From: Mycobacterium sp. 852013-51886_SCH5428379
GTDB lineage: Bacteria > Actinomycetota > Actinomycetes > Mycobacteriales > Mycobacteriaceae
Assembly: GCF_001665575.1 (NCBI RefSeq)
Contig: NZ_LZSU01000023.1
Span: forward strand, 20,621-84,620
Length of the DNA stretch: 64,000 nucleotides
Reading direction: 5' to 3'
The translations under genes were made by a program, and so were the position numbers. The notes below the pieces were generated by a model. That model saw only the letters and a program-made list of their open reading frames with translations, had not been told where the DNA came from and searched no databases. This document shows, piece after piece, positions 44,585 through 53,621 of the stretch (the stretch's first letter is position 1; each line of letters starts with the position of its first letter).

Positions 44585-47500
44585 ATGTTCACCCCGCCCG
44601 GCCTCGGCCTGCTCAGCGCCCCGCTGCGCGCGGCGGAATCCCTCACCCGCACCGCCGCCGCCGTCGCGCTGGAAGCCCTCGGCGGCGCACCCGCCCGCCG
44701 CTGCCAGGCCGTCGGTGACCGATGCTGGATCGAGGTTCGCGGGCTCGGCGGTGAGCGCTCCGATGCCATCGCCACGGCGGTCGTGCGCGCCGTCGACGAA
44801 CTGCCGGGGGTGCGCTCAACCGTCCTGAACTCCACTGTCGCCCGGATCGTCGTCACCGTCGACCGTGAAGGACCGTCTCTTCCCGACCTGCTGCGCGTCG
44901 TCGACACGGCCGAACGCTCCGCGCACGCCGCAGCGCGCCGGACCCCGGCCATGAACCTGCCCGGAGACGACGCGGTGTTGGTCGCCCGGACCGCAGGCGC
45001 CGTCGTTGCGATGGCCGGCCTCGGAGTATCGGTGGCAGGCACCGTCCTGCGGGTGCGCGGCCTGCCCTCGGCCGTGTCGGTGCCCGCGACGATCGTCGAC
45101 CACACCCCCGCGCTGCGTCGGATGGTGGCCGACCGGCTGGGACCCGACGGCACGGATCTGATCATGGCGACCGCCCACGCCACCACCGCGGCGCTCACGA
45201 TCTCGCCCGCGTCCGCCGTCACGGAGGCCGCGCAGCGAACAATGCTGGCTGCTGAGGCCTGGGGCGACCGCCTCGCCTGGCGCCGGAAGGAACCTGAGCT
45301 GGCGAGATATGCAGCCGACGATCGCCCACCGACCCGACGCGTCGGGCCCGGCGAAGGCCGCGCCGAACGCTTCGCCAACCGTGCCGGCACCGCCGGCGCC
45401 GGTGCGGCCGCCGCACTGGGGCTGCTCTCCGGGAACCCGAACATCGCAGCCGAAGCGGCCGCCGTCGCCGCACCCAAAGCCGTCCGCACCACCCGCGAGG
45501 CGTTCGGCTGTGCGCTCGGCCGCGGGCTGACATCCCGGCACGGCGGGGTCGTCCTGCATCCGCGTGCCCTGCGCACCCTCGATCGCGTCGACACCGTCGT
45601 GATCGACCCACGTGCGCTGCACACCGACGAACTGATGATCAGCCGAATCCGGGGACTGACCAACTCCCACCGCAGCCGAGCTTGGCAGGCCGCGCGCGCA
45701 GCGCTGGCCGACGGATCCCTGACGGCGGGCTGGCACTCGATCTCCGACATCCCCGGTGCCGGCGACGACACCGAGGGGGAAGTTCTGGTCAGTCACGTCC
45801 GCGACCCCTACGCGGCCGCGGTGGTCGCCGAGGCGCGCCGCGCCCGGCCCCGCGTGGTGACCCTCGCCGTCGACGGACTTCGTTCCCTCGCACAGGGTTT
45901 CGACCACTTGCATGATGTCGGTGACTCCGCCGACGACGCGCTGGCCGAGGCGGTGGCCGCGGCCAAGGACGACGGTGCGACGGTCGCGCTGATCACCACC
46001 GCGGACATGACGACGCCGCATGCCGCGGACGTCACTGTCGGGGTATTCGAGGAGGGCAGGCCTCCGCCGTGGAGCGCGGACGTGCTGGTCTCCGATCTGA
46101 CCGGCGTGTGGCGCATCCTGCACGCGTTGCCCGCCGCCCGCGCGGCGAGCGACAAAGGCGTCGAGTTGTCGCTGTCGAGTTCCACGCTCGGCGCGCTGAT
46201 GTTGATCCCCGGCGTGCCGGGCAAGGGTTCGGTGTCGGTTCAGGCCGGCGCGATCGCGGGGCTGGTGTCCGGGGCCGCGGCGGGGCGCCGCGTGGTCAGC
46301 GATCCGCTGCCCAGATCCGATCCCGGACACGACTGGCATGCGCTGCCGGCCGACGAGGTGGCCCGCGTGCTGCCGCGTCCGCCCGACACGAAATCCGAAG
46401 GCGCCGAACGGAATCTGATCCCACCCATACTCTGGCACGCGGTCGGCGGCAGCTGGGGCTTCGTGCGGGACTTCGTGGGAGAGATGCGGGCCAACCTGGC
46501 CGACCCGCTGACCCCGATCCTGCTCACCGGCGCGATGGCCAGCGCGTTACTGGGCTCCCCGTTCGATGCGGCCCTGGTCGGCAGCGTCCTGCTCGGCAAC
46601 GCAGCTCTGTCCGCCGAGCAGCAACTGCACGCCGAGCGCGTCCTGCGCCGGCTGCTGGCGGTGCAGGATCCGTTGGCGCGCCGGATCATCGGCGACCGTG
46701 CCGGCGAGGAGGAGCTGCCCGCGAACCAGCTGCGGCCCGGCGATCTCATCGAGGTCCGCTCCGGTGAGGTTGTGCCCGCCGACGCGCGGCTGATCGAGGC
46801 CGTCAACCTCGAGGTCGACGAATCCTCCCTCACCGGTGAATCGCTGCCCGTCGCCAAGGACACGGACCCCGCACCGGGCGCTCCGCTCGCCGAACGCGGC
46901 TGCATGCTCTACGCCGGTTCGACGGCCGTCGCCGGTGCGGGCGTCGGCATCGTCGTCGCGGTGGGAGCCGGCTCGGAGATGCGGCGGGCGATGGCGTTGG
47001 CGCCGTTGAAGTCCCGCGACATCGGCCTGCAGGCCCAGCTGCGCCGCATCACCGGACGCGCGCTGCCGTGGAGCGTCGGTGGTGGCGCCCTGGTCGGCGC
47101 GCTCAGCCTGGCCCGCCGGACCCCGCTGCGCGCATCGGTCGCCAGCGCCGTCGGCGTCATCGTCGCCGCCGTACCGGAGGGATTGCCGCTCGTCGCGACC
47201 TTGGCCCAGCTGGCAGCCGCCCGTCGGCTCTCCGGTGAGTCCGTGCTGATCCGCAACCCGCACTCGATCGAAGCGCTGGCCCGCGTCCAGGTGGTGTGCT
47301 TCGACAAGACCGGCACCCTCAGCGAGAACCGGCTACAGGTCAAGGCACTACGGCCGATCGAAGGCCACACCGAGGCCGACGTGCTGGCCGCCGCCGCCAG
47401 CACCATCGTGGTCAAGGACGGCCAGCGCACCAACCACGCCACCGACGATGCCATCCTGCGTGCCACAGACCGCGGCGATTCACCGGCGCCGGATGCGGTA

Positions 47501-48919
47501 CTGCCGTTCCAGTCCGGCCGACCGTTCGCGGCCGCACTGACCGGCACCCGGTTGACCATCAAGGGGGCGCCGGAGCGGATCGTCGCCGCGTTGGCAGACG
47601 GCGCCGAGGAGTTGTCGGCGCTGTTCGACGAGATGACCGCCGACGGACTGCGGGTGCTCGCGGTCGCCGAGCGCGAGGTCGACACCGCGACCGCCGAGGC
47701 CGCAGCGCACGATCCCGAGAAGTTGGAGCGGCTGTGCCGCAGCGAGTTACGTCCGGTCGGGGCGGTGGGCCTGGCCGACACCCTGCGTCCCGCAGCCGCT
47801 CGACTGCTGACCGCACTGGGCGACAAGGGCATCGGCGTACGGCTCATCACCGGCGACCACCCGGTCACCGCATCGGTCGTCGCCAGAGACCTCGGTCTCA
47901 ACGTGACTCAGGAACAGGTGGTGACCGGCGACGAGTGGGAGATCATGTCCGCCGACGAGCGCACCACCGCGGTCACCGAACGCGTCGTGTTTGCCCGGAT
48001 GACGCCAGAGCACAAGATCGACGTGGTGCAGGCGCTCGAGGCGGCCGGCGTCGTCACCGCCATGGTCGGCGACGGGGCGAACGACGCAGCCGCCATCCGG
48101 GCCGCCAGCGTGGGTATCGGCGTCGCGTCTGCCGGCAGCGACCCCGCCCGCACGGCTGCCGACGTCATGCTGCTCGGCGGGCACATCGAGGCCCTCCTCG
48201 ACGCGATCGACGAGGGCAACCAGCTGTGGCGCCGCGTCCAGTCGGCGGTGTCGGTGCTCCTCGGCGGCAATGCGGGAGAAGTGTCATTCGCCCTCATCAC
48301 CAGCCTGCTGACCGGCCGCTCGGTGCTCAACGCCCGACAGATGCTGCTGGTCAACATGCTCACCGATGCGCTGCCCGCCGCCGCGCTCGCCGTCAGCCCG
48401 CAGACCGACAACGGCGACGCGGACCGCGACGAGTCGGTGATGTGGCGGTCGATCGCAATCCGCGGCGCCGCCACCACCACGGGCGCGACCGCGGCCTGGC
48501 TGATGGCCAGCGTCACCGGCAGGCCGCGACGGGCCGCGACGGCGGCGCTGATCGGGCTGGTGTCGACGCAGATGCTGCAGACGCTCATCGATTCGCACGG
48601 ACCGCTCGTGGTGGCCACCAACATCGGCACGTTCGCGACGATGATCGGAATCGTCAGCACACCGGGCGTCAGTCAGCTGTTCGGCTGTACGCCGGTCGGT
48701 CCGGTGGCGTGGGGTCAGGCGTTCCTCGCTGCAGCGGGCGCCACGGCTGCCTCGGCGGTGGCCCCGACGTTGCTCGCGCGGGCCACCGGGATCGGGTCAG
48801 TCCTCGACGATGACGACGACGCCCGCCCGCACCAGAACGGCGTAGATCTCGTGGATCGGCGGGGTGAGGACCCGGACCGCTCCACCGAGCAACGCGTCCT
48901 GACCAAGGCCGGAAAGTAG
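44585..48919 (+). CDS. ctpI: Giant P-type ATPase, CtpI-like
   Basis: Membrane P-type ATPase of 1444 aa. The active ATPase lies in the second half: SSLTGESLPV (TGE at 750-752), VPEGLPLVATL in the membrane, CFDKTGTL with phosphorylated D907, TIKGAPERI, and MVGDGANDAAAIRAA as the hinge. The first half has an HMA-like fold (about 45-95), Ala-rich hydrophobic stretches, and a degenerate copy of the P-domain in which VVIDPRALHTDEL (D341) stands where DKTGT would be. This long form resembles M. tuberculosis CtpI. The transported ion is not established. Not present at this place in H37Rv. Confidence 0.88.
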   Translation: MFTPPGLGLLSAPLRAAESLTRTAAAVALEALGGAPARRCQAVGDRCWIEVRGLGGERSDAIATAVVRAVDELPGVRSTVLNSTVARIVVTVDREGPSLPDLLRVVDTAERSAHAAARRTPAMNLPGDDAVLVARTAGAVVAMAGLGVSVAGTVLRVRGLPSAVSVPATIVDHTPALRRMVADRLGPDGTDLIMATAHATTAALTISPASAVTEAAQRTMLAAEAWGDRLAWRRKEPELARYAADDRPPTRRVGPGEGRAERFANRAGTAGAGAAAALGLLSGNPNIAAEAAAVAAPKAVRTTREAFGCALGRGLTSRHGGVVLHPRALRTLDRVDTVVIDPRALHTDELMISRIRGLTNSHRSRAWQAARAALADGSLTAGWHSISDIPGAGDDTEGEVLVSHVRDPYAAAVVAEARRARPRVVTLAVDGLRSLAQGFDHLHDVGDSADDALAEAVAAAKDDGATVALITTADMTTPHAADVTVGVFEEGRPPPWSADVLVSDLTGVWRILHALPAARAASDKGVELSLSSSTLGALMLIPGVPGKGSVSVQAGAIAGLVSGAAAGRRVVSDPLPRSDPGHDWHALPADEVARVLPRPPDTKSEGAERNLIPPILWHAVGGSWGFVRDFVGEMRANLADPLTPILLTGAMASALLGSPFDAALVGSVLLGNAALSAEQQLHAERVLRRLLAVQDPLARRIIGDRAGEEELPANQLRPGDLIEVRSGEVVPADARLIEAVNLEVDESSLTGESLPVAKDTDPAPGAPLAERGCMLYAGSTAVAGAGVGIVVAVGAGSEMRRAMALAPLKSRDIGLQAQLRRITGRALPWSVGGGALVGALSLARRTPLRASVASAVGVIVAAVPEGLPLVATLAQLAAARRLSGESVLIRNPHSIEALARVQVVCFDKTGTLSENRLQVKALRPIEGHTEADVLAAAASTIVVKDGQRTNHATDDAILRATDRGDSPAPDAVLPFQSGRPFAAALTGTRLTIKGAPERIVAALADGAEELSALFDEMTADGLRVLAVAEREVDTATAEAAAHDPEKLERLCRSELRPVGAVGLADTLRPAAARLLTALGDKGIGVRLITGDHPVTASVVARDLGLNVTQEQVVTGDEWEIMSADERTTAVTERVVFARMTPEHKIDVVQALEAAGVVTAMVGDGANDAAAIRAASVGIGVASAGSDPARTAADVMLLGGHIEALLDAIDEGNQLWRRVQSAVSVLLGGNAGEVSFALITSLLTGRSVLNARQMLLVNMLTDALPAAALAVSPQTDNGDADRDESVMWRSIAIRGAATTTGATAAWLMASVTGRPRRAATAALIGLVSTQMLQTLIDSHGPLVVATNIGTFATMIGIVSTPGVSQLFGCTPVGPVAWGQAFLAAAGATAASAVAPTLLARATGIGSVLDDDDDARPHQNGVDLVDRRGEDPDRSTEQRVLTKAGK

Positions 48920-49006
48920 GCTTCCCACAGCAGCGAAGCTAGGCGCCTGAAGCGTTCAGGCAGTGAGGGACACGCCACGAATCGGCGAACGGAAGGTAAC
49001 GCGCAG

Positions 49007-49267
49007 GTGGCTGACGACACATCGGGTAAGCGGTCCCACCGCGCCGTCGCGCAGGATGTCCGCGCAGCCGGCCGCTTCGCGATGAACCTGCCCATCGTCG
49101 GACGGGTCCCCATCCCCCGGCCGGATCAACTGGCGTTCTACGGCGCGCTGTTCGGCCTGGTGGCGATCGAGATGGTCGAGTGGCCCGTCGCCCTCGCCAT
49201 CGGCGTCGGACACGCCTTGACATCTGACCGGCCGGAATCGCGCGATACGACCAGTGAACCGGAATAA
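49007..49267 (+). CDS. Small membrane protein following ctpI
   Basis: Protein of 86 aa with a basic N-terminus, RFAMNLPIVGRVPIPRPDQLAFYGALFGLVAIEMVEWPVALAIGVGHAL (shown here only to mark one broad hydrophobic region, about residues 40-70), and an acidic tail. I recognise no characterised family. GTG 49007 follows GGAAGG. Its position 87 bases after ctpI on the same strand suggests a partner of the ATPase. It ends at the base before the lrpA stop (convergent). Confidence 0.65.
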   Translation: MADDTSGKRSHRAVAQDVRAAGRFAMNLPIVGRVPIPRPDQLAFYGALFGLVAIEMVEWPVALAIGVGHALTSDRPESRDTTSEPE

Positions 49268-49747
49268 TTACGGCACGTACTGCCGAGCTTCGTAAAATGT
49301 CTGTAGGATGACGGTGCTCCGGGTACGGACGTTGGCCGCGGTGCGGATCTCCTGCAGGAGGTCCTCCAGGGCCCGCGCCGACCCGACACGCACGAGCAGC
49401 ATGTAGCTCTCTTCACCGGCCACCGAATGGCAGGACTCGATGGCCGCTATGTGCTGCAACCGGGCGGGAGCATCATCGGGTTGGGACGGATCGAGGGGGG
49501 TGATGGCCACGAACGCCGACAGCTGGTGTCCCACCGCTTCGGGTGCGAGCCTGGCCTGGTATCCGGTGACCACCCCTCGCGCTTCCAGCCGTCGCACCCG
49601 CGACTGCACCGCCGACACCGACAGCCCCGCGGCGGCCGCCAGGTGCGCCAACGTCGCCCGTCCGTCCGCCACCAACTCACGCGCCAGGATGCGGTCGATC
49701 GCATCGAGCGGCACCGGCGCGTGCGGGTGCTCGTCGGGTTCACCCAT
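49268..49747 (-). CDS. lrpA: Lrp/AsnC-family regulator LrpA
   Basis: Feast/famine regulator of 159 aa. The N-terminal helix-turn-helix (about 15-62) reads LDAIDRILARELVADGRATLAHLAAAAGLSVSAVQSRVRRLE in outline (ends DAIDRILARELV and SVSAVQSRVRRLE). The C-terminal RAM domain ends LLQEIRTAANVRTRSTVILQT. It corresponds to Rv3291c, which responds to amino acids and controls lat. It is divergent from pcd with a 43-base gap, so it may control both arms of lysine catabolism. Confidence 0.93.
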   Translation of the reverse strand: MGEPDEHPHAPVPLDAIDRILARELVADGRATLAHLAAAAGLSVSAVQSRVRRLEARGVVTGYQARLAPEAVGHQLSAFVAITPLDPSQPDDAPARLQHIAAIESCHSVAGEESYMLLVRVGSARALEDLLQEIRTAANVRTRSTVILQTFYEARQYVP

Positions 49748-49790
49748 GGCGGCACTGTAGCCCCACCCGCTTCATCAAGGAGGCAACGAC

Positions 49791-51356
49791 ATGACCACCG
49801 ACACAACCACAGTGGACACCGCTGCATTGCCGACGGCCGACGCGCTGCGCAGCCGCGTCCGCGCCGCCCTGGACGCCATCGGCGCCACGGTCCGGCTCGG
49901 CGAACCCGGCGCATCCGGTCTGCCTGCCAGTACGCCGATCACCGGGGAAGTGCTGTTCACCGTCCCGGCGGCCGACGCCGCCCAGACCGACGCCGCCATC
50001 GCCGAAGCGGCCGAGGCGTTCACCACGTGGCGCACCACACCGGCACCCGTACGGGGAGCACTCGTCGCCCGGCTCGGTGAGCTCCTCGTCGCGCACAAGG
50101 CCGATCTCGCCACCCTGGTCACCGTGGAGGCGGGAAAGATCACCTCCGAGGCGCTCGGCGAGGTGCAGGAGATGATCGACATCTGCGAGTTCGCCGTCGG
50201 ATTGTCGCGGCAGCTCTACGGCCGCACCATCGCCTCCGAGCGCCCCGGCCACCGGTTGATGGAGACCTGGCACCCGCTCGGTGTCGTCGGCGTCATCACC
50301 GCCTTCAACTTCCCCGTGGCGGTGTGGTCGTGGAACACCGCGATCGCGCTCGTGTGCGGGGACACCGTGGTGTGGAAGCCGTCCGAACTGACCCCCCTCA
50401 CCGCGGTCGCCTGCCAGGCGCTGATCGAACGGGCCGCCGACGACGTGGGCGCACCGCGCGGGGTCAGCCGGCTGGTGCAGGGCGGCCGCGACGTCGGCGA
50501 GACCCTCGTCGACGATCCGCGGGTGGCGCTGCTGTCGGCGACGGGTTCGGTGCGAATGGGCCGGCAGGTCGGTCCGCGGGTCGCCGAGCGTTTCGGCAAA
50601 GCGCTGCTCGAACTCGGCGGCAACAACGCCGCCGTCGTCACACCGTCGGCGGATCTTGACCTCGCCGTCCGGGCCATCGTGTTCTCCGCCGCCGGTACCG
50701 CCGGACAGCGCTGCACGACGATGCGGCGTCTGATCGTGCACCGCGCGGTGGCCGACGAGCTGGTCGAGCGCATCGTCGCCGCCTATCGCCAACTGCCTGT
50801 CGGGGATCCGTCCGCGGACGGCACCCTGGTCGGCCCGCTGATCCACGAGGCCGCCTACCGCGACATGGTCGGCGCGCTCGAACGGGCCCGCGCCGACGGC
50901 GGTGAGGTCTTCGGCGGCGACCGGCACGTGCACGACGGTGCGAGCGGGGACACGTCGTTCTACGTCACCCCCGCGGTGGTCCGGATGCCCACGCAGACAG
51001 CCGTGGTGCACGAGGAGACCTTCGCCCCGATCCTCTACGTCCTGACCTACGACGACCTCGATGAGGCCATCGCGCTGAACAACGCGGTGCCGCAGGGGCT
51101 GTCGTCGGCGATCTTCACCCTCGACATCCGGGAGGCGGAGCGCTTCCTGGCCGCCGACGGCTCCGACTGCGGCATCGCCAACGTCAACATCGGTACCTCC
51201 GGCGCCGAGATCGGCGGCGCCTTCGGCGGGGAGAAACAGACCGGCGGAGGCCGCGAATCCGGCTCGGACGCCTGGAAGGCCTACATGCGGCGCGCCACCA
51301 ACACCGTCAACTACTCGACCGAACTGCCGCTGGCCCAGGGCGTCCACTTCGGATAG
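49791..51356 (+). CDS. pcd: Piperideine-6-carboxylate (aminoadipate semialdehyde) dehydrogenase Pcd
   Basis: ALDH7-type aldehyde dehydrogenase of 521 aa that oxidises the Lat product to 2-aminoadipate with NAD+. Features are GVVGVITAFNFPVAVWSWN, VWKPSELTP, LSATGSVRMGRQV, LLELGGNNAAVV (general-base Glu), the catalytic cysteine C308 in GTAGQRCTTMRR, and HEETFAPILYVLTY. The C-terminal FGGEKQTGGGRESGSDAWKAYMRR is typical of the antiquitin group. ATG 49791 follows AAGGAGG. Same position as Rv3293. Confidence 0.94.
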   Translation: MTTDTTTVDTAALPTADALRSRVRAALDAIGATVRLGEPGASGLPASTPITGEVLFTVPAADAAQTDAAIAEAAEAFTTWRTTPAPVRGALVARLGELLVAHKADLATLVTVEAGKITSEALGEVQEMIDICEFAVGLSRQLYGRTIASERPGHRLMETWHPLGVVGVITAFNFPVAVWSWNTAIALVCGDTVVWKPSELTPLTAVACQALIERAADDVGAPRGVSRLVQGGRDVGETLVDDPRVALLSATGSVRMGRQVGPRVAERFGKALLELGGNNAAVVTPSADLDLAVRAIVFSAAGTAGQRCTTMRRLIVHRAVADELVERIVAAYRQLPVGDPSADGTLVGPLIHEAAYRDMVGALERARADGGEVFGGDRHVHDGASGDTSFYVTPAVVRMPTQTAVVHEETFAPILYVLTYDDLDEAIALNNAVPQGLSSAIFTLDIREAERFLAADGSDCGIANVNIGTSGAEIGGAFGGEKQTGGGRESGSDAWKAYMRRATNTVNYSTELPLAQGVHFG

Positions 51357-51372
51357 GGCAGGATCTGTCCGT

Positions 51373-52179
51373 ATGCAGATCGACAACAGCGTCGTGGCCG
51401 TCACCGGCGCCGCATCGGGGATCGGGCGGGCGCTGGCGGCGGCGTTCACGGCTGCGGGCGCCCGGGTGGTGCTCGGCGACATCGACACCGCGGGCCTCGA
51501 CCAGACCGCGCGAAGCATCGCGGACGCCGGCGGCCAGGTGCGCGCCCTGCGGGTCGACGCCGCGTCGACGCCCGACCTGGAGGCCATGATCGCCACGGCC
51601 GACCGCGAATTCGGTCCGGTCGACGTCTTCGTCGCCAACGCCGGCATCATCGGCGGAGCCGGGCTGGGCAGCGAGGCGGATTGGGACCGCATCCTCGAGG
51701 TCAACCTGCGCGCCCACGTCCGGGCGGCGACGCTGCTGGTGCCCGGCTGGCAGCAGCGCGGTAGCGGCCACTTCGTTGCGGTGGCCTCCGCCGCGGGGCT
51801 GTTGACGCAGATCGGTGCGGCGGGCTACGCGGTCACCAAACACGCGGCGGTCGGATTCGCCGAATGGCTTGCGGTCACCTACGGCGACGACGGCATCGGG
51901 GTGACGTGCGTGTGCCCGATGGGCGTGGACACCCCGCTGCTCACCGCGATCCGCGAATCCGACGACGCCACAGCGCGAGTCGCCGCCGACTCCGTCGTCA
52001 GTGCCGGCGCGGTGGTCACCGCGCAACAGGTCGCGGATCTGACCGTGGCGGCCGTCGCCGACGGCGGATTCCTCGTGCTGCCCCACCCCGAGGTGCGGGA
52101 CATGGCGATCGGAAAGATCACCGACCACGACCGCTGGATCGACGGGATGCGCCGCTACCAGCGGTCGTTGCGGCATTAG
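51373..52179 (+). CDS. Short-chain dehydrogenase downstream of pcd
   Basis: Classical SDR of 268 aa. Cofactor motif VAVTGAASGIGRALAAAF with D61-type NAD residue in LGDIDTAG, VANAGIIGG, catalytic VASAAGLLTQIGAAGYAVTKHA, and CVCPMGVDTPLL. It lies 16 bases after pcd on the same strand, so it may be read through, but no link to lysine breakdown is known. Substrate unknown. Convergent with and overlapping the P450 gene by four bases. Confidence 0.85.
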   Translation: MQIDNSVVAVTGAASGIGRALAAAFTAAGARVVLGDIDTAGLDQTARSIADAGGQVRALRVDAASTPDLEAMIATADREFGPVDVFVANAGIIGGAGLGSEADWDRILEVNLRAHVRAATLLVPGWQQRGSGHFVAVASAAGLLTQIGAAGYAVTKHAAVGFAEWLAVTYGDDGIGVTCVCPMGVDTPLLTAIRESDDATARVAADSVVSAGAVVTAQQVADLTVAAVADGGFLVLPHPEVRDMAIGKITDHDRWIDGMRRYQRSLRH

Positions 52180-53546
52180 CGGCGGCGCAGCGTGAGCCGG
52201 AAGTCGCGCGGCATCATCGTCAACCGCTCCTGGACCTGCAGCCGATAGTCCGGATCACCGATGAAGTCGTATCGGCGGATCAGCGCGGCCAACAGCAGCA
52301 CCCCCTCGTGCAGCGCGAATTGCCTTCCGATGCAGGACCTCTCGCCGGTCCCGAATGGTTTGTACAGTCCCGCCGGCCGCGCGCGGACGCGTTCGGGCGC
52401 GAACCGGTCCGGATCGAAGGAGTCAGGGTCGTCGCCCCACCGCGGGTCGCGGTGCAGGGACGCGGTCAGCGCCAGCACCCAGTCGCCCTCGCGCATCGGA
52501 TGGATCCCGGCCAGCACCGTGTCGCGGCGAGCAGCGCGGTAGTACCCCGGGACCGTCGGCTGCAGGCGGAGCGCCTCGTCGAGCACCCGGCGGACGTAAC
52601 GCAGTTTCGGAATGAGCTCGAAGCCGGGCCGGTCATGATCACCCCAGACGCGGTCGATCTCCTCGCGGGCGGTGGCGACGACCTCCGGATGCCGAGACAG
52701 GTAGTAAAGCGCGAACGACGTTGCGCCCGCGGTGGTCTCGTGGCCGGCGACGAGGAAGTTCAACAGCTGGTACCGAATATTCGCCGCATCGAGGTCCGAC
52801 TCCAACATGATGTCGAGCAGATCGTTCCGCCCGCCGGGGCCTTCGGCGCGCCGCCGGGCGACGATGTCGTCGGCGACCGCATGCATGTACTCGGCGTCGC
52901 GGCGCACGCGGCGCTCGGCCCATCGGGCGAAGAATTCGGGCAGGAACGTGTGGCGCATCGAGCCCACACGGTCGGCGCCCTTGAGTCCGGACACCATGTG
53001 CTCGACGAAGGGCGGGGTGGCTGCGTCTGCTGAGCCGGCGGAGTTGTCGAAGCTGCCGAACGAGTAGCCCGCCGCGCACCGGCCGATGGTTTCCAGGGTC
53101 GCCCTGGTCGCCTCGCTGGATACCTCGACCGATGCCCCGGTCCGGGCGCGGTCGTCCCAGCGGTCGAGGAGTAGGGCGGTGACGTCGAGCATCTCGTCGT
53201 GATACCGGCGCATCGCGGCCTGACTGAACGCGGGCATGAGCAGGTGGTGCGCCTTGGCCCAGTTCGGCTCGTCGTTGTAGGCGGTAAACAGCCCGTCGCC
53301 GCCGATGATGCGCAACGCCGCGATGTCGGGGCCGACGTACTTGCAGAACCGGGACTCGTCGTTGAGGTCGATGACCGCCTCGGCACCGAGCGCGACGACG
53401 TAGCGGGCGCCCAGGACGCAGAATTCGACGATGGGTCCGAGACGGGCGAGTTTGGCGACCGACTGCGTGGGCGTCTCCGCCTGGAACCCGAAGATGTCGC
53501 CGAGGATCGGGATCCGCCGGGGTGGATGCGGCAGCGCCGGAAACAT
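52176..53546 (-). CDS. Cytochrome P450, CYP102 (BM3)-like heme domain without reductase
   Basis: P450 of 456 aa whose landmarks match the heme domain of P450-BM3: NWAKAHHLLMPAFSQAAM, DLLDIMLESDLDAANIRYQ, I-helix LVAGHETTAGATSFALYYL, ExxR in LDEALRLQPTVP, and heme ligand C405 in FGTGERSCIGRQFALHE. BM3 is a fatty-acid hydroxylase fused to a CPR reductase; here the protein stops after the heme domain and no reductase or ferredoxin is adjacent. ATG 53546 follows TAAGGTCC. A fatty-acid or lipid hydroxylation role is inferred from similarity. Divergent from lhr. Confidence 0.9.
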   Translation of the reverse strand: MFPALPHPPRRIPILGDIFGFQAETPTQSVAKLARLGPIVEFCVLGARYVVALGAEAVIDLNDESRFCKYVGPDIAALRIIGGDGLFTAYNDEPNWAKAHHLLMPAFSQAAMRRYHDEMLDVTALLLDRWDDRARTGASVEVSSEATRATLETIGRCAAGYSFGSFDNSAGSADAATPPFVEHMVSGLKGADRVGSMRHTFLPEFFARWAERRVRRDAEYMHAVADDIVARRRAEGPGGRNDLLDIMLESDLDAANIRYQLLNFLVAGHETTAGATSFALYYLSRHPEVVATAREEIDRVWGDHDRPGFELIPKLRYVRRVLDEALRLQPTVPGYYRAARRDTVLAGIHPMREGDWVLALTASLHRDPRWGDDPDSFDPDRFAPERVRARPAGLYKPFGTGERSCIGRQFALHEGVLLLAALIRRYDFIGDPDYRLQVQERLTMMPRDFRLTLRRR

Positions 53547-53621
53547 GACCAGGACCTTACGTTCGCCCCCGGCGCAACGCTGCGATGCCGACTTGTCGGT
53601 GGGTGCGGCCATCATGGAGTG

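Noticed and set aside
48945..48961. GCCTGAA-GCG-TTCAGGC hairpin after ctpI as terminator
   Set aside because: Only seven base pairs, no T-run, and the next gene on the same strand begins 45 bases later.
49740..51704. Long open frame antisense to pcd
   Set aside because: Shadow frame; pcd carries all ALDH motifs.
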